In this document: in pieces, positions 25,979 to 34,240 of the stretch
Numbering within the stretch: the stretch's first letter is position 1
Layout of the letters: the number at the start of each line of letters is the position of its first letter
NCBI GenBank assembly: GCA_017411835.1
Contig: JAFQPG010000018.1
Span: 1-36,572, forward strand
Length of the DNA stretch: 36,572 nucleotides
Reading direction: 5' to 3'
DNA from: Ruminococcus sp.
Lineage (GTDB): Bacteria > Bacillota > Clostridia > Oscillospirales > Acutalibacteraceae
Notes under the pieces: model-generated
The model's database searches: none
What the model was told of the DNA's origin: nothing
What the model saw: only the letters and a program-made list of their open reading frames with translations
Position numbers and translations under genes: made by a program

Positions 25979-26010
25979 GCGGGCGGCTTTTCACCGCCTG
26001 CTTTTTTTGT
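25979..26010 (+). terminator. Intrinsic terminator after the deaminase gene
   Basis: The GCGGGCGG / CCGCCTGC stem (one G-U pair) with a 7-base loop is followed by TTTTTTTGTTTTTATT. Confidence 0.88.
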
Positions 26011-26026
26011 TTTTATTGTTGCTTTG

Positions 26027-26055
26027 TTGCAAGGAGCTCTTGCTTATGCTAAAAT
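26027..26055 (+). promoter_or_regulatory. Candidate sigma-A promoter of xdhC-like gene
   Basis: TTGCAA (26027-26032), a 17-base spacer and TAAAAT (26050-26055) lie directly ahead of the AAGGTGAT ribosome site and the ATG at 26073. This also argues against the longer frame that starts inside the terminator. Confidence 0.55.
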
Positions 26056-26072
26056 ATTTTAAGGTGATAATA

Positions 26073-27074
26073 ATGAAGGATATGCTACAAAAGATTTTAT
26101 CGCAGCTTAAAGAAAACAAACCTGTTGTGCTGATGACCATTTTCAAAAGCAGCGGTTCAACCCCGAGAAAGACAGGCGCAAAAATGGCGTGCTTTTGCGA
26201 CTTTTCTACCTTAGATACAATCGGCGGAGGTGCAATCGAGCACGACGCAATTAACTGCGCAAAAGAGATGTTTAAAACCAAGAAGAGCTTTTCAAAAAAC
26301 TACACCCTTAATCACAACGACGCGGCAGATTTAGGAATGGTATGCGGTGGAGAATGTAGTGTATATTTTCAGTACATCGAGCCAAATGACAAAAACATTG
26401 AGGTTTTTTCTACCGCCTGCAGGCTCATAAAAGAGCGCAAAAGCTCGTGGCTGATTACCGCCATTAAAGACGATTACTGCGAAATGGGTATCTACACAAA
26501 AGAGCATGGCTATTACTTTATTAACGAATGTATAGATTTTGATGGCATTTTCAAGACAACCCCTCAGCTATCAAAAAACGGTTTGTATTTTTCTCAGCCT
26601 TTGTGCGAAAAAGACTTGGTTTACATTTTCGGCGGTGGACATATAGCAAGGGCGTTGTGTCCGCTTTTAGCATCGTGCGATTTCAGAGTTGTTGTTTACG
26701 AAGACAACGAAGATTTTGCAAAAAAATCGCTATTCCCTGATGCTCAAAGTGTTATATGCAAAAGCTATCTTGACATTGAAAACACCATCGATTTTAAAGA
26801 GAATGATAGCGCAATCGTGCTCACCAGAGGTCACAAAAGCGACAACGAAGTAATCAGACAGATTTTGTCAAAGCGTCCTTTCTATCTGGGCGTGATCGGA
26901 AGCAAGCAAAAGGTTTTTGCTATGAACGAGTATCTTAAAAGCTGTGGCTTTAAAAAGTCAGAGATTGACAGCATCCATTCCCCAATAGGACTTAAAATCC
27001 ACGCTCAAACCCCTGCCGAAATCGCCGTTTCTATATGCGCCGAGCTGATATACAAAAGAGCATTGAGAAGATAA
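26073..27074 (+). CDS. XdhC/CoxI-family molybdoenzyme maturation protein
   Basis: 333 residues from the ATG at 26073 (AAGGTGAT upstream). The N-terminal XdhC/CoxI domain has SSGSTPRKTGAKM and the TIGGGAIEHDAI loop. The C-terminal Rossmann domain starts VYIFGGGHIARALCPLL and ends with HSPIGLKIHAQTPAEIAVSICAELI, both classic for XdhC. The family sulfurates or inserts the molybdenum cofactor for xanthine dehydrogenase-like hydroxylases. No such hydroxylase subunit lies nearby, so its partner must be elsewhere. Confidence 0.93.
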   Translation: MKDMLQKILSQLKENKPVVLMTIFKSSGSTPRKTGAKMACFCDFSTLDTIGGGAIEHDAINCAKEMFKTKKSFSKNYTLNHNDAADLGMVCGGECSVYFQYIEPNDKNIEVFSTACRLIKERKSSWLITAIKDDYCEMGIYTKEHGYYFINECIDFDGIFKTTPQLSKNGLYFSQPLCEKDLVYIFGGGHIARALCPLLASCDFRVVVYEDNEDFAKKSLFPDAQSVICKSYLDIENTIDFKENDSAIVLTRGHKSDNEVIRQILSKRPFYLGVIGSKQKVFAMNEYLKSCGFKKSEIDSIHSPIGLKIHAQTPAEIAVSICAELIYKRALRR

Positions 27075-27098
27075 CCTAAAATATAAAACTTATGTAAA

Positions 27099-27125
27099 AA
27101 AGGCTGACCTGTTTGGTCAGCCTTT
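27099..27125. terminator. Bidirectional terminator, GGCTGACC family
   Basis: The stem AAAGGCTGACC / GGTCAGCCTTT (11 pairs) with a TGTTT loop lies between the convergent xdhC-like and esterase genes. It has T-rich tails on both strands and shares its core with two further hairpins in this window. Confidence 0.9.
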
Positions 27126-27130
27126 CTTAT

Positions 27131-29653
27131 TTAATATTCAACTTTATATCCATCGGAATAATAAGCACTAATATACTTTGTTTTATCGTTTGATAAACAT
27201 CTTACGGTATAGATATATTCCTTGCCCTTTTTCACATTTTTGTCAAGATAGCTTGTGGAGGAAGTCGTCTTTAACGCTTTCCAACCGGACTGTGTTTTAA
27301 CAAAAATTCTATAATATTTTGCTCCTTTAACCTTACTCCATTGAAGATTAATTCCTTTTGAACTTACTGTAGCCTTGCTGATTTTAGGAGCCTTGATAAA
27401 GGTAATTGATTTTCCTGCTTTATCGTATGCGCTTTGATATTCGCTTGAGTCTTGCGAAACACATCGAACGGTGTAAATGTATTTGGTAGAACTTGAAACA
27501 GTCTTATCGGTATAGCTTGTGCCGATGGTGTCGCCCTCTATTTTCCATGACGAAGCGCCTGCCTTTTTAACAAACACTCTGTATTTTTCTGCGCCTGGAA
27601 CTTTGTTCCATGTTATCTTTACGCTATTTGTATTGTTCTGAATTTTAGTGATTTTTGGAACGCTAAGGAACTTATTGTACCAACCATCTTTGTTATAATC
27701 ACTATCGTACTCACCGTTTTTGGCAACACATCTTACCGTATATCTGTACTCGGTAGAGCTCTTAAGGCCTTCGTGGGTAAAAGATGTTGAAGAAGTGGTA
27801 GCAAGTCTTTTGTACTTACCGCCTGTGTAGTAGAAAACCCTGTATTTATATGCTCCGTCAACCTTATTCCAGGTGATTTTTGCACCCGTACTCAAATTAG
27901 TTATGGACTTGATTTTTGGGGTACTAAGCTTATACGGTATATTAACCTCAATGCTGTAAACTTCATTAAGGTTTTCGTCAAGTACCTTTATTTTTGTTAG
28001 TCCCCTGTTTTTTGGAACATAAACACCATTTTGATCATCAAAAACTAAATAATTCTTATCAATACTTGTCGTGTACTTTTTGCCCTTATGAGGCGGATAA
28101 ACTCGCAATGATAACTTAAATGGTGATAGCTGGTCACTTGTAAACCTGTCTTTTACATAATTTCCGTCAGCGTCAATAAATGAAAAAGATACAGTTTCGT
28201 CCAAATCATTGCACAAGCTAAAAAAGTTTCTGGCTGTATCAAGGCCCGTTTCGTTATGTGCAGCCTGTGTATAGTGGATGTCAAAATGCAACTCGTTTAC
28301 TGTTGTCGGAATATTATGCAGATTTGTATTTTCTCTTAGCGGGTATGTAAGATAGCCGTCAGGATATCTTTGAGTAAAATAGTTTTTTACGCTACTGTCT
28401 GTTGCCCAGAACTCGTTAGCAACGCTAAGCATATATACATTTGGGAAATCTTTGCTATAGGAAACCAACGGCTGAACAATTCTTGGAGCAGTCAGACTTA
28501 AATCTTTTTGTGTTTTGTGCTGTTTGCTCAAAGCTGCACGTGTAATGATAATTCCAAAACAATCAAGTTCTAAATTACTGTTAATAAGATTAACCGTTCT
28601 TTTGAAATATGTATCGTAGGTTGAATATACTGTACTTACATTACTCTCGCCCTGAAGCCACAAACAAAGTTTTTTATTAAGTTCGTAATGACCTGCGGCG
28701 ATTTCAGCATTAAGAGTCTGCTCGGCAGCCTTAAACACAGCCATAGCACGCTCATATACAGTTTCTCCTTTTTGCCATTTACCGATAGTAGTTCCGCCTG
28801 CTGCTGCGTTTACAACCCACACCTTATCGTCTGTAAGATTATTCCATTCATAAGCAAAAGCTGCATCAAAGCCTGTTTTTCCGTTCTTCTGTGCTGTTAA
28901 TGAGTCGAGCGTATATACAAGCTTTTTATTGCTGACAGAATACTCATAGTCATTTCCCAACGCGCCCGCAACATAGTCAGGAGCAGTAGCAACCGTGCTT
29001 GTAATAAGATTGCTCAGGCCTGTTATGTTTTTACCTATTGAACTATGTGGCGCATAAGAAGAATACACCTGCCCTTTTTCGCACACTATAGAATCATTGG
29101 GTGTAAAAGGAGCAGATTTTGAATTATACCCCTCTGCGTTACTCTGTCCTGTAATGTAAACTACAGTCAGCGGTGCTTTAGTTACAGTAACATTAAGCAT
29201 TATAGCGTCTACTTTTTCAACTACTGTATCGTCTGAAAATTCCTGTATAAAGCCGATGTCCTCTTTCTTTACTAAAAGCAGGCTTGCACTACCTACCGCA
29301 GTTGCCCTGAAAACATCTTCGCTTGTAACAGTAATAACATTGTCGTCTAAATTATCGGTTATTTGACCGTTTACAACCTTATTTGAACTAACGCTTTGTT
29401 CGACAACTTTGACTATGCTGTATCCTTTAAATATATCCTGCAGATTTTTAATGTCGTCATATCTGATTTGCAACTGTTCATTGCTTACTATATTAAAACC
29501 TGCCAATTCTTTTTCAGACGGAGTGATATCCAAAGCTTCATCGGACAAATTAATATCATTTTCAACAGCTTGTGCAGTTGATGTTGCATAAACAGGAAAA
29601 ACTGAACTAAACAATATCAAAAATGCTAAAAGAACTAATGTAACCTTTTTCAT
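27131..29653 (-). CDS. Secreted SGNH (sialate-O-acetylesterase-like) esterase with three Fn3 repeats
   Basis: 840 residues. A signal peptide (1-24) is followed by an unassigned region to about 160 and then an SGNH/SASA-like catalytic domain (about 163-480). The catalytic blocks are GQSNAEG with Ser171, AAAGGTT near 286, LQGESN near 333, and HFDIHYT with Asp458/His460. After a linking domain there are three Fn3 modules of about 85 residues, each with an ITWNKV-like strand and ending YTVRC, filling roughly 583-840. It has no dockerin or anchoring motif. It likely removes acetyl or similar ester groups from polysaccharides outside the cell; the substrate is unknown. The promoter is strong. Confidence 0.85.
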   Translation of the reverse strand: MKKVTLVLLAFLILFSSVFPVYATSTAQAVENDINLSDEALDITPSEKELAGFNIVSNEQLQIRYDDIKNLQDIFKGYSIVKVVEQSVSSNKVVNGQITDNLDDNVITVTSEDVFRATAVGSASLLLVKKEDIGFIQEFSDDTVVEKVDAIMLNVTVTKAPLTVVYITGQSNAEGYNSKSAPFTPNDSIVCEKGQVYSSYAPHSSIGKNITGLSNLITSTVATAPDYVAGALGNDYEYSVSNKKLVYTLDSLTAQKNGKTGFDAAFAYEWNNLTDDKVWVVNAAAGGTTIGKWQKGETVYERAMAVFKAAEQTLNAEIAAGHYELNKKLCLWLQGESNVSTVYSTYDTYFKRTVNLINSNLELDCFGIIITRAALSKQHKTQKDLSLTAPRIVQPLVSYSKDFPNVYMLSVANEFWATDSSVKNYFTQRYPDGYLTYPLRENTNLHNIPTTVNELHFDIHYTQAAHNETGLDTARNFFSLCNDLDETVSFSFIDADGNYVKDRFTSDQLSPFKLSLRVYPPHKGKKYTTSIDKNYLVFDDQNGVYVPKNRGLTKIKVLDENLNEVYSIEVNIPYKLSTPKIKSITNLSTGAKITWNKVDGAYKYRVFYYTGGKYKRLATTSSTSFTHEGLKSSTEYRYTVRCVAKNGEYDSDYNKDGWYNKFLSVPKITKIQNNTNSVKITWNKVPGAEKYRVFVKKAGASSWKIEGDTIGTSYTDKTVSSSTKYIYTVRCVSQDSSEYQSAYDKAGKSITFIKAPKISKATVSSKGINLQWSKVKGAKYYRIFVKTQSGWKALKTTSSTSYLDKNVKKGKEYIYTVRCLSNDKTKYISAYYSDGYKVEY

Positions 29654-29683
29654 ATTAACACTCCATATAAAACATCTTCTTTT

Positions 29684-29712
29684 ATTATATTGCTAAGATT
29701 TTATAAAGTCAA
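29684..29712 (-). promoter_or_regulatory. Sigma-A promoter of the esterase gene
   Basis: On the minus strand TTGACT (29712-29707), a 17-base spacer and a perfect TATAAT (29689-29684) precede the ATG at 29653 by about 30 bases. Confidence 0.85.
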
Positions 29713-29785
29713 TGCGACACTTTTAACATCACAATTTCAAAAAATTTCTTCTTATATTGACAAGCATTTTTCACAAAATACTACT

Positions 29786-29812
29786 ACAACGACAAAAAAA
29801 TTTTTTCGTTGT
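29786..29812. repeat. A/T-cored palindrome in the SASP leader
   Basis: ACAACGA and TCGTTGT arms flank an A6/T6 centre, giving a near-perfect inverted repeat with a single mismatch, about 50 bases ahead of the SASP start. It might be a regulator site, a weak terminator or an RNA hairpin. Confidence 0.5.
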
Positions 29813-29863
29813 TTATCTATAAATTATTTTGTGAAAAAACCTATAGAAAAGGAGAAGAAAATC

Positions 29864-30055
29864 ATGTCAAAGAATTCTATCGTAGTTCCAGAGGCTAAGG
29901 AAGCTTTGGAGCGTTTCAAGATGGAAGCTGCACAGGAAGTTGGCGTAAACCTCAAGCAGGGTTACAACGGCGACCTCACATCACGTCAGGCAGGTTCAGT
30001 CGGCGGTCAGATGGTTAAAAAGATGATTGAGTCTTACGAAAACAGCTTAAAATAA
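29864..30055 (+). CDS. Small acid-soluble spore protein, alpha/beta type
   Basis: 63 residues. Coats and protects spore DNA from UV and heat; degraded by the GPR protease at germination. The family is clear from VPEAKEALERFKMEAAQEVG, which carries the GPR-type cleavage motif, and from GYNGDLTSRQAGSVGGQMVKKMI. GGAGAAG lies ahead of the ATG; the longer frame to 29690 lacks this site and crosses the promoter of the opposite gene. An AATACTA near 29777 is close to the -10 consensus of sigma-G, but the -35 partner is poor. Confidence 0.97.
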   Translation: MSKNSIVVPEAKEALERFKMEAAQEVGVNLKQGYNGDLTSRQAGSVGGQMVKKMIESYENSLK

Positions 30056-30071
30056 TTTTAAAAATAAAAAA

Positions 30072-30108
30072 AGGGCTGGCCAATTTGGTCAGTCCTTTGT
30101 TTTTTAAT
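30072..30108 (+). terminator. Intrinsic terminator after SASP gene, GGCTGACC family
   Basis: AGGGCTGGCCA / TGGTCAGTCCT with two G-U pairs is followed by TTGTTTTTTAATT. It is a diverged copy of the hairpins at 27099 and 32011. Confidence 0.85.
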
Positions 30109-30137
30109 TTGACTTTAAAAATAAACAAGGCTATAAT
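30109..30137 (+). promoter_or_regulatory. Sigma-A promoter of dockerin phosphoesterase
   Basis: TTGACT (30109-30114), a 17-base spacer and a perfect TATAAT (30132-30137) sit right behind the terminator of the SASP gene. Position and strength fix the coding start at 30166. Confidence 0.88.
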
Positions 30138-30165
30138 CGGATTATATCATAAAAAGAGGTGCTGT

Positions 30166-31992
30166 ATGAAAAAATTTCTATCAATACTCCTTTCTGTGTT
30201 AATCCTTGCATCTTCAATCATTACCGGCTACTCTGAACAAAATGAGAATATTAAAATTGGTGATGTCGATTTTGATGGAGAAATTTCTGTGCTCGATGCT
30301 ACATATATCCAGCTCTATCTTGCTGATAAGAAAACCTTTACGCAAGAACAAAAAAAGGCTGCCGACACCGACTCAAGTGGAAGTATCAGCATAATAGATG
30401 CTACTTTAATACAAAAACTTCTTGCTGACCTTATCCCTGAATTTCCTCAGAACCCCGATAAAGATGAAGAGTTACTTGCAATAGCGAATAAAATGAACTC
30501 GGTTCAAAATGAAAACACGCTATCTCTCTCGGTTTTATCAGACGTTCATTTCGATGAAAAATTAGATTCGGCAAAAGCAAAACTGGAAAATATTGAAAAA
30601 CTAGGACAGCTTCAAAGCCTTACTAATATCGACTATACTGTAAACCTCGGTGATTTTGTTAACGGCAATGAAGCAAAGCAAGCAACCATCACTTCGCTTA
30701 CAACATTTCTTGAAAAATCTGAGGAATTAATCGATGCGCCTGTTCTAAATGTTCGTGGCAACCACGACGACAACGGCTGGTACACTTACGGTAAATTCGG
30801 TGGTTCAAATATGCCGGACGAAATCATAAACGACGAAGAATGGCACAATCTGGCGCTCACAAAGTTGCCTGACAACTTTGTATTCGATGAAAATAACCCT
30901 TATGGCGGTTACGGCTATATAGACCACGAAAGCTCAAAAATCCGTATTTTTATGCTCAATAGCTGTGATATCCCGTATGTTTTAAACGACGACGGTTCGT
31001 ATAGATACAACAGCTACACAGGTCACGCGTTCTCTGACTATCAGCTTGACTTCGTTGCAGATGCTCTGCACTTTTCAGATAAAGAGAACCCTAACGACTG
31101 GGCAGCGCTCTTCTTAACCCACGTACCACTTGATACGTCAAACGCTGACGACTTGCGCTTTGGCACAAAAAGTGCTTTAATACGCGGACACGAATACCTG
31201 CTTGCTATCATCTCTGCATATAAAAACGGTACTTCGTTTAAAGCTTCGGGCTCTGCATACAACCCAAGCAATAAAAATGATAGATCAGAAGACTTTTTAG
31301 TAAGCGTTGATGTAGACTATTCTAATAAAGGCTGTGGCGAGGTTATCGCTTTTATGAGCGGTCACACCCACACTAACAACTACACAAATGAAGCAGGATA
31401 TAAAAACAGCCTTTCTTACGGCTACACTTTCATTGGAACGATAGGCTCAAGTAACTTTTCTAATTATGTTATCAATAGAGAAAACAACACGATTTCTGCT
31501 TTTTCTTACGGCAAGGTTGTTCCTGAAACTGCTCAAGGTAATGTAACTACTCCTCCAAATACAGGCAGTATTGAATCAGGCGAATGGGTGGTTTCATACA
31601 GCCAGTTTGTTCCAAACAAAGAAAGTATATACAACGGAGTTTCAGAAAAGCACCCGATGTACTACACCTTAAGTGACGATAGCAAAATAGTTGACCTTGA
31701 AACTTTAGAGCTGGACAATTCAGTAAAAGTTGCTGCTGCTCGTCAGCTTACAAAAGCTATCGCAGTAAAGCCGTTTACGACCTACATTATTCCTGATGAC
31801 TATAAGGGCGATTGTTTAAGCTTCTCCAGCTCAGGCGCCAGAAGAGCTTTTTTAAAGCCTGTTGACCACGGCGATTATAAAACCATTACTACAGATATCC
31901 GTCAATACTATATCGTATTCTCGCTTGATACAAATATTTATAAAGATTATAAAAACTTCTACATAAAAGAAATGGTTTACGGTATTGAATAA
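30166..31992 (+). CDS. Secreted metallophosphoesterase with N-terminal type I dockerin
   Basis: 608 residues from the ATG at 30166 (AGAGGTG ahead). A signal peptide (1-22) is followed by a dockerin (29-92) with two calcium-binding repeats, GDVDFDGEISVLDATYIQ and DTDSSGSISIIDATLIQ. The calcineurin-like phosphoesterase follows: DVHFD (Asp126, His128), LGDFVNG (Asp163), RGNHDDNG (Asn199, His200), THVPL and SGHTHTNN. All metal ligands are present. The last 120 residues form a separate beta-rich domain. An N-terminal dockerin is less common than a C-terminal one. It should dock into a cohesin scaffold outside the cell and remove phosphate from an unknown substrate. Confidence 0.92.
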   Translation: MKKFLSILLSVLILASSIITGYSEQNENIKIGDVDFDGEISVLDATYIQLYLADKKTFTQEQKKAADTDSSGSISIIDATLIQKLLADLIPEFPQNPDKDEELLAIANKMNSVQNENTLSLSVLSDVHFDEKLDSAKAKLENIEKLGQLQSLTNIDYTVNLGDFVNGNEAKQATITSLTTFLEKSEELIDAPVLNVRGNHDDNGWYTYGKFGGSNMPDEIINDEEWHNLALTKLPDNFVFDENNPYGGYGYIDHESSKIRIFMLNSCDIPYVLNDDGSYRYNSYTGHAFSDYQLDFVADALHFSDKENPNDWAALFLTHVPLDTSNADDLRFGTKSALIRGHEYLLAIISAYKNGTSFKASGSAYNPSNKNDRSEDFLVSVDVDYSNKGCGEVIAFMSGHTHTNNYTNEAGYKNSLSYGYTFIGTIGSSNFSNYVINRENNTISAFSYGKVVPETAQGNVTTPPNTGSIESGEWVVSYSQFVPNKESIYNGVSEKHPMYYTLSDDSKIVDLETLELDNSVKVAAARQLTKAIAVKPFTTYIIPDDYKGDCLSFSSSGARRAFLKPVDHGDYKTITTDIRQYYIVFSLDTNIYKDYKNFYIKEMVYGIE

Positions 31993-32010
31993 AAAATTAT
32001 AAATAACAAA

Positions 32011-32037
32011 AAGGGCTGACCAAATTGGTCAGCCCTT
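32011..32037. terminator. Bidirectional terminator, GGCTGACC family
   Basis: The stem AAGGGCTGACCA / TGGTCAGCCCTT (12 pairs) with a 3-base loop lies between the convergent phosphoesterase and CBM26-dockerin genes. The minus-strand tail is T-rich (TTTTTGTTATTT), and the plus-strand tail is shorter. Confidence 0.88.
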
Positions 32038-32054
32038 AGCTTTTGCGTTTTATT

Positions 32055-33965
32055 TTACTGTGTAACTACGCTTTCAATGCCATAAGGATTGCCTAAACCA
32101 GCTAAGAAACGCTGAACAGCAGTTGCATCTATAACCGTAACTTGGCCGTCCTTATCAACCTCTGCAGCCTTTTCGTCGAGTGTGCTAACAAGACTTGCGA
32201 CAAATTTCTGAATTAATGTAGCATCAAGTACGTTAACCTCACCGTTGCCGTCAGCATCACCAATGATATATGACTGTGCCGGTGTTGTTGGCTGAGGTGT
32301 TGTCCCTGAATTTGGAGTACTTGGCTGAGGAGTACTTGGCTGAGGTGTTGTTGGTTGAGGTGTTGTTGGCTGAGGAGTTGGAGTTGAGCCACCCTCTAAC
32401 ATCTTACCGATTCTTGCAAGTGGAACTGTGATGTGGTCAGCGTCCTCTTTCTCCTGTGAAGTTGATGGGTCATTAGAATACTCTTTTTCTGCATTGTCCC
32501 ATGTACTTGGGTCAGCAGGAAGGGTGTTCATAGCAGATGTACCGAAAGTAGAAACCTTCATTAAGCCGATACCATTTGACTCGAGCTCTGATTTTGAAAT
32601 GCCGAGTGCGCTGAATGGAATAGACATCTCGTAGAACATATCAATGCTCTTAGAGTGCTTCATACCTGAAGCATAGAAATCAACCCACTTGCTTGTATCA
32701 TCAAGTGTATCGCCAGGCACACGATTTTCCCAATGGCCATAGCCCTTATCTACACCGTAAAGATTTTGTGAAATTGTGTCGTTGCCCCAATCAAGCTTGA
32801 TTGAAGAAACCTTTGTGTCGTTGTATTCAATCTTGCCGTCGTCGTTTGCCTTGTAAACGAAAGGACCGTTTGAATAGTTTGTTGAAAGAGCAATTACTGT
32901 GTCGATGTTAGCGTCCATAGTAATACCAGAATCCCATAATGTGCCACCGCTTGCAACAGTACCGTCACCCTCAATTGTTGGGTCTGTGCTGAAGTAGAAG
33001 AAAATTGGCAGGTTGTAAATCCAGAGGTTACCCTGTGTCTTAGGGAAGTCATCCATAGGAGCTACAGAGTCCTGAACGTTTGCCATTTCCCACATAAGGT
33101 AGAGGTTGTCATTATCCCATGCAGCGTAAAGAGCATAGTCGTCGATAGCGATTTCGTGCATTGAACTACCGCAGTATACACGTGGGTCGTCGTTTGCTAC
33201 GCCCTGAGCAATAAGCATTGAGCTGTCCCAATCAGAGATAGAACCGTCGATAGAGATAGAAGCCTGCTTACCAACCTGTGAGTTAGGGTTTGTAGCGTAG
33301 TAGCCATCGAGTGCAGGAGCTGTTGAGCCGTCGCCGTCGACAACGCCAGCCTCTTTCTTTGTATATGTAAAGGTTTCTGTTGTTGTGCCGTTTTTGTTTG
33401 TAGCAGTAACTGTAACAGTTGTTGTAGAACCAACTGCAACGCCACTACCTACAGTAACTACAGCAGAGTTTGTAAATGAAACTGCTGATTTACCGTCGAT
33501 TGAATAAGTAGCTGAATCAGCATAAGATACTGTGAATGTAACATCAAGTGTATCAGATTTGAATGAAGCGCCATCCTTCTTAGAAGCAGCGATTACAGGA
33601 AGTACAGAAGATACATCGTAAACGCCCCAAGCGCTTGTTGAGAAATCATAAATTGAGTTTGCACCAGGGATGTCGAGGTCGCCTGTCTGTGTTGAACCGT
33701 TGTTGAAGATAATGCAGTTGTTGCCTGCAGGTACTTCGATTGAGTAAACGTTGTCCTCAACCTTTGTCATTGCAGAACCCGGCCATGCAACCGCACCCTG
33801 ACCGCCCTTTGGCCAGTAGTAAGCGTTAACTGTGCCCCAGTTAGCAGTGTTTCTGAAATAAACTGTTGTTGTGTCAGCAGCTGTTGCTGTGAGCATTACT
33901 GTGCAAAGGCTTAAAATCATCACTAAAGATAAAAATAAGCTGAGCAATCTTTTACCTGTTTTCAT
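32055..33965 (-). CDS. Secreted CBM26 / CBM9-like starch-binding protein with C-terminal dockerin
   Basis: 636 residues from the ATG at 33965, which has AAGGAGAAT ahead. Signal peptide (1-29); CBM26 (about 32-117: VYFRNTANWGTVNAYYWP, with aromatic starch-contact residues); an Ig-like/chitobiase-type domain (about 122-203); a CBM9/DOMON-like region (about 235-520: SIDGSISDWD, DNDNLYLMWEM); a Pro/Thr/Gln linker (528-562); and a dockerin (566-636: GDADGNGEVNVLDATLIQ, DKDGQVTVIDATAVQ). No glycosidase motif is present, so it probably helps bring cells or the scaffold onto starch, as Sas/Doc proteins do in R. bromii. Similar proteins are known, but this one is not identified by name here. Confidence 0.9.
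   Translation of the reverse strand: MKTGKRLLSLFLSLVMILSLCTVMLTATAADTTTVYFRNTANWGTVNAYYWPKGGQGAVAWPGSAMTKVEDNVYSIEVPAGNNCIIFNNGSTQTGDLDIPGANSIYDFSTSAWGVYDVSSVLPVIAASKKDGASFKSDTLDVTFTVSYADSATYSIDGKSAVSFTNSAVVTVGSGVAVGSTTTVTVTATNKNGTTTETFTYTKKEAGVVDGDGSTAPALDGYYATNPNSQVGKQASISIDGSISDWDSSMLIAQGVANDDPRVYCGSSMHEIAIDDYALYAAWDNDNLYLMWEMANVQDSVAPMDDFPKTQGNLWIYNLPIFFYFSTDPTIEGDGTVASGGTLWDSGITMDANIDTVIALSTNYSNGPFVYKANDDGKIEYNDTKVSSIKLDWGNDTISQNLYGVDKGYGHWENRVPGDTLDDTSKWVDFYASGMKHSKSIDMFYEMSIPFSALGISKSELESNGIGLMKVSTFGTSAMNTLPADPSTWDNAEKEYSNDPSTSQEKEDADHITVPLARIGKMLEGGSTPTPQPTTPQPTTPQPSTPQPSTPNSGTTPQPTTPAQSYIIGDADGNGEVNVLDATLIQKFVASLVSTLDEKAAEVDKDGQVTVIDATAVQRFLAGLGNPYGIESVVTQ
32280..32384 (-). repeat. 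Pro/Thr/Gln linker repeats
   Basis: Tandem repeats of PQPTT / PQPST in DNA and protein join the binding region to the dockerin. The repeats may vary in copy number. Confidence 0.75.
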
Positions 33966-34030
33966 AAGTAATTCTCCTTGTCTTTTAGTTCTTTTAAAGA
34001 ATAAAATAGTTATTAAAACAACCAAAGTTT

Positions 34031-34059
34031 ATTGTATAACATATATTTCTATATTTCAA
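34031..34059 (-). promoter_or_regulatory. Candidate sigma-A promoter of CBM26-dockerin gene
   Basis: Minus-strand TTGAAA (34059-34054), a 17-base spacer and TACAAT (34036-34031), about 65 bases ahead of the ATG. Bases 34060-34190 hold nothing else recognisable. Confidence 0.6.
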
Positions 34060-34180
34060 TGCAATTTTTTACAAAAATAAATATCGCCAACTAAATTGTA
34101 TAAAAAGTCAAGTTTTGCCCTAAAAAACCGCAAAAGTCTAAAATCATAATCAAAAAAGCGGTGCAAAACAACTTTGAAAA

Positions 34181-34212
34181 GAAAATAAAAAAGGCTCGGA
34201 AAAAACCGAGCC
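34181..34212 (-). terminator. Intrinsic terminator of the amylase gene
   Basis: On the minus strand GGCTCGG / CCGAGCC (7 pairs, T6 loop) is followed by TTTTTTATTTTC. It stops the GH13 transcript ahead of the CBM26-dockerin promoter, so the two genes are separate units. Confidence 0.92.
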
Positions 34213-34240
34213 CATTTTATTATTTTATCTTAAGAAAGAA

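Noticed and set aside
25977-26072. Upstream extension of the XdhC-family gene
   Set aside because: It begins in a terminator stem and crosses a promoter; the ATG at 26073 has the ribosome site.
30085-30165. Upstream extension of the dockerin phosphoesterase
   Set aside because: It covers a terminator arm and the promoter, and would hide the signal peptide.
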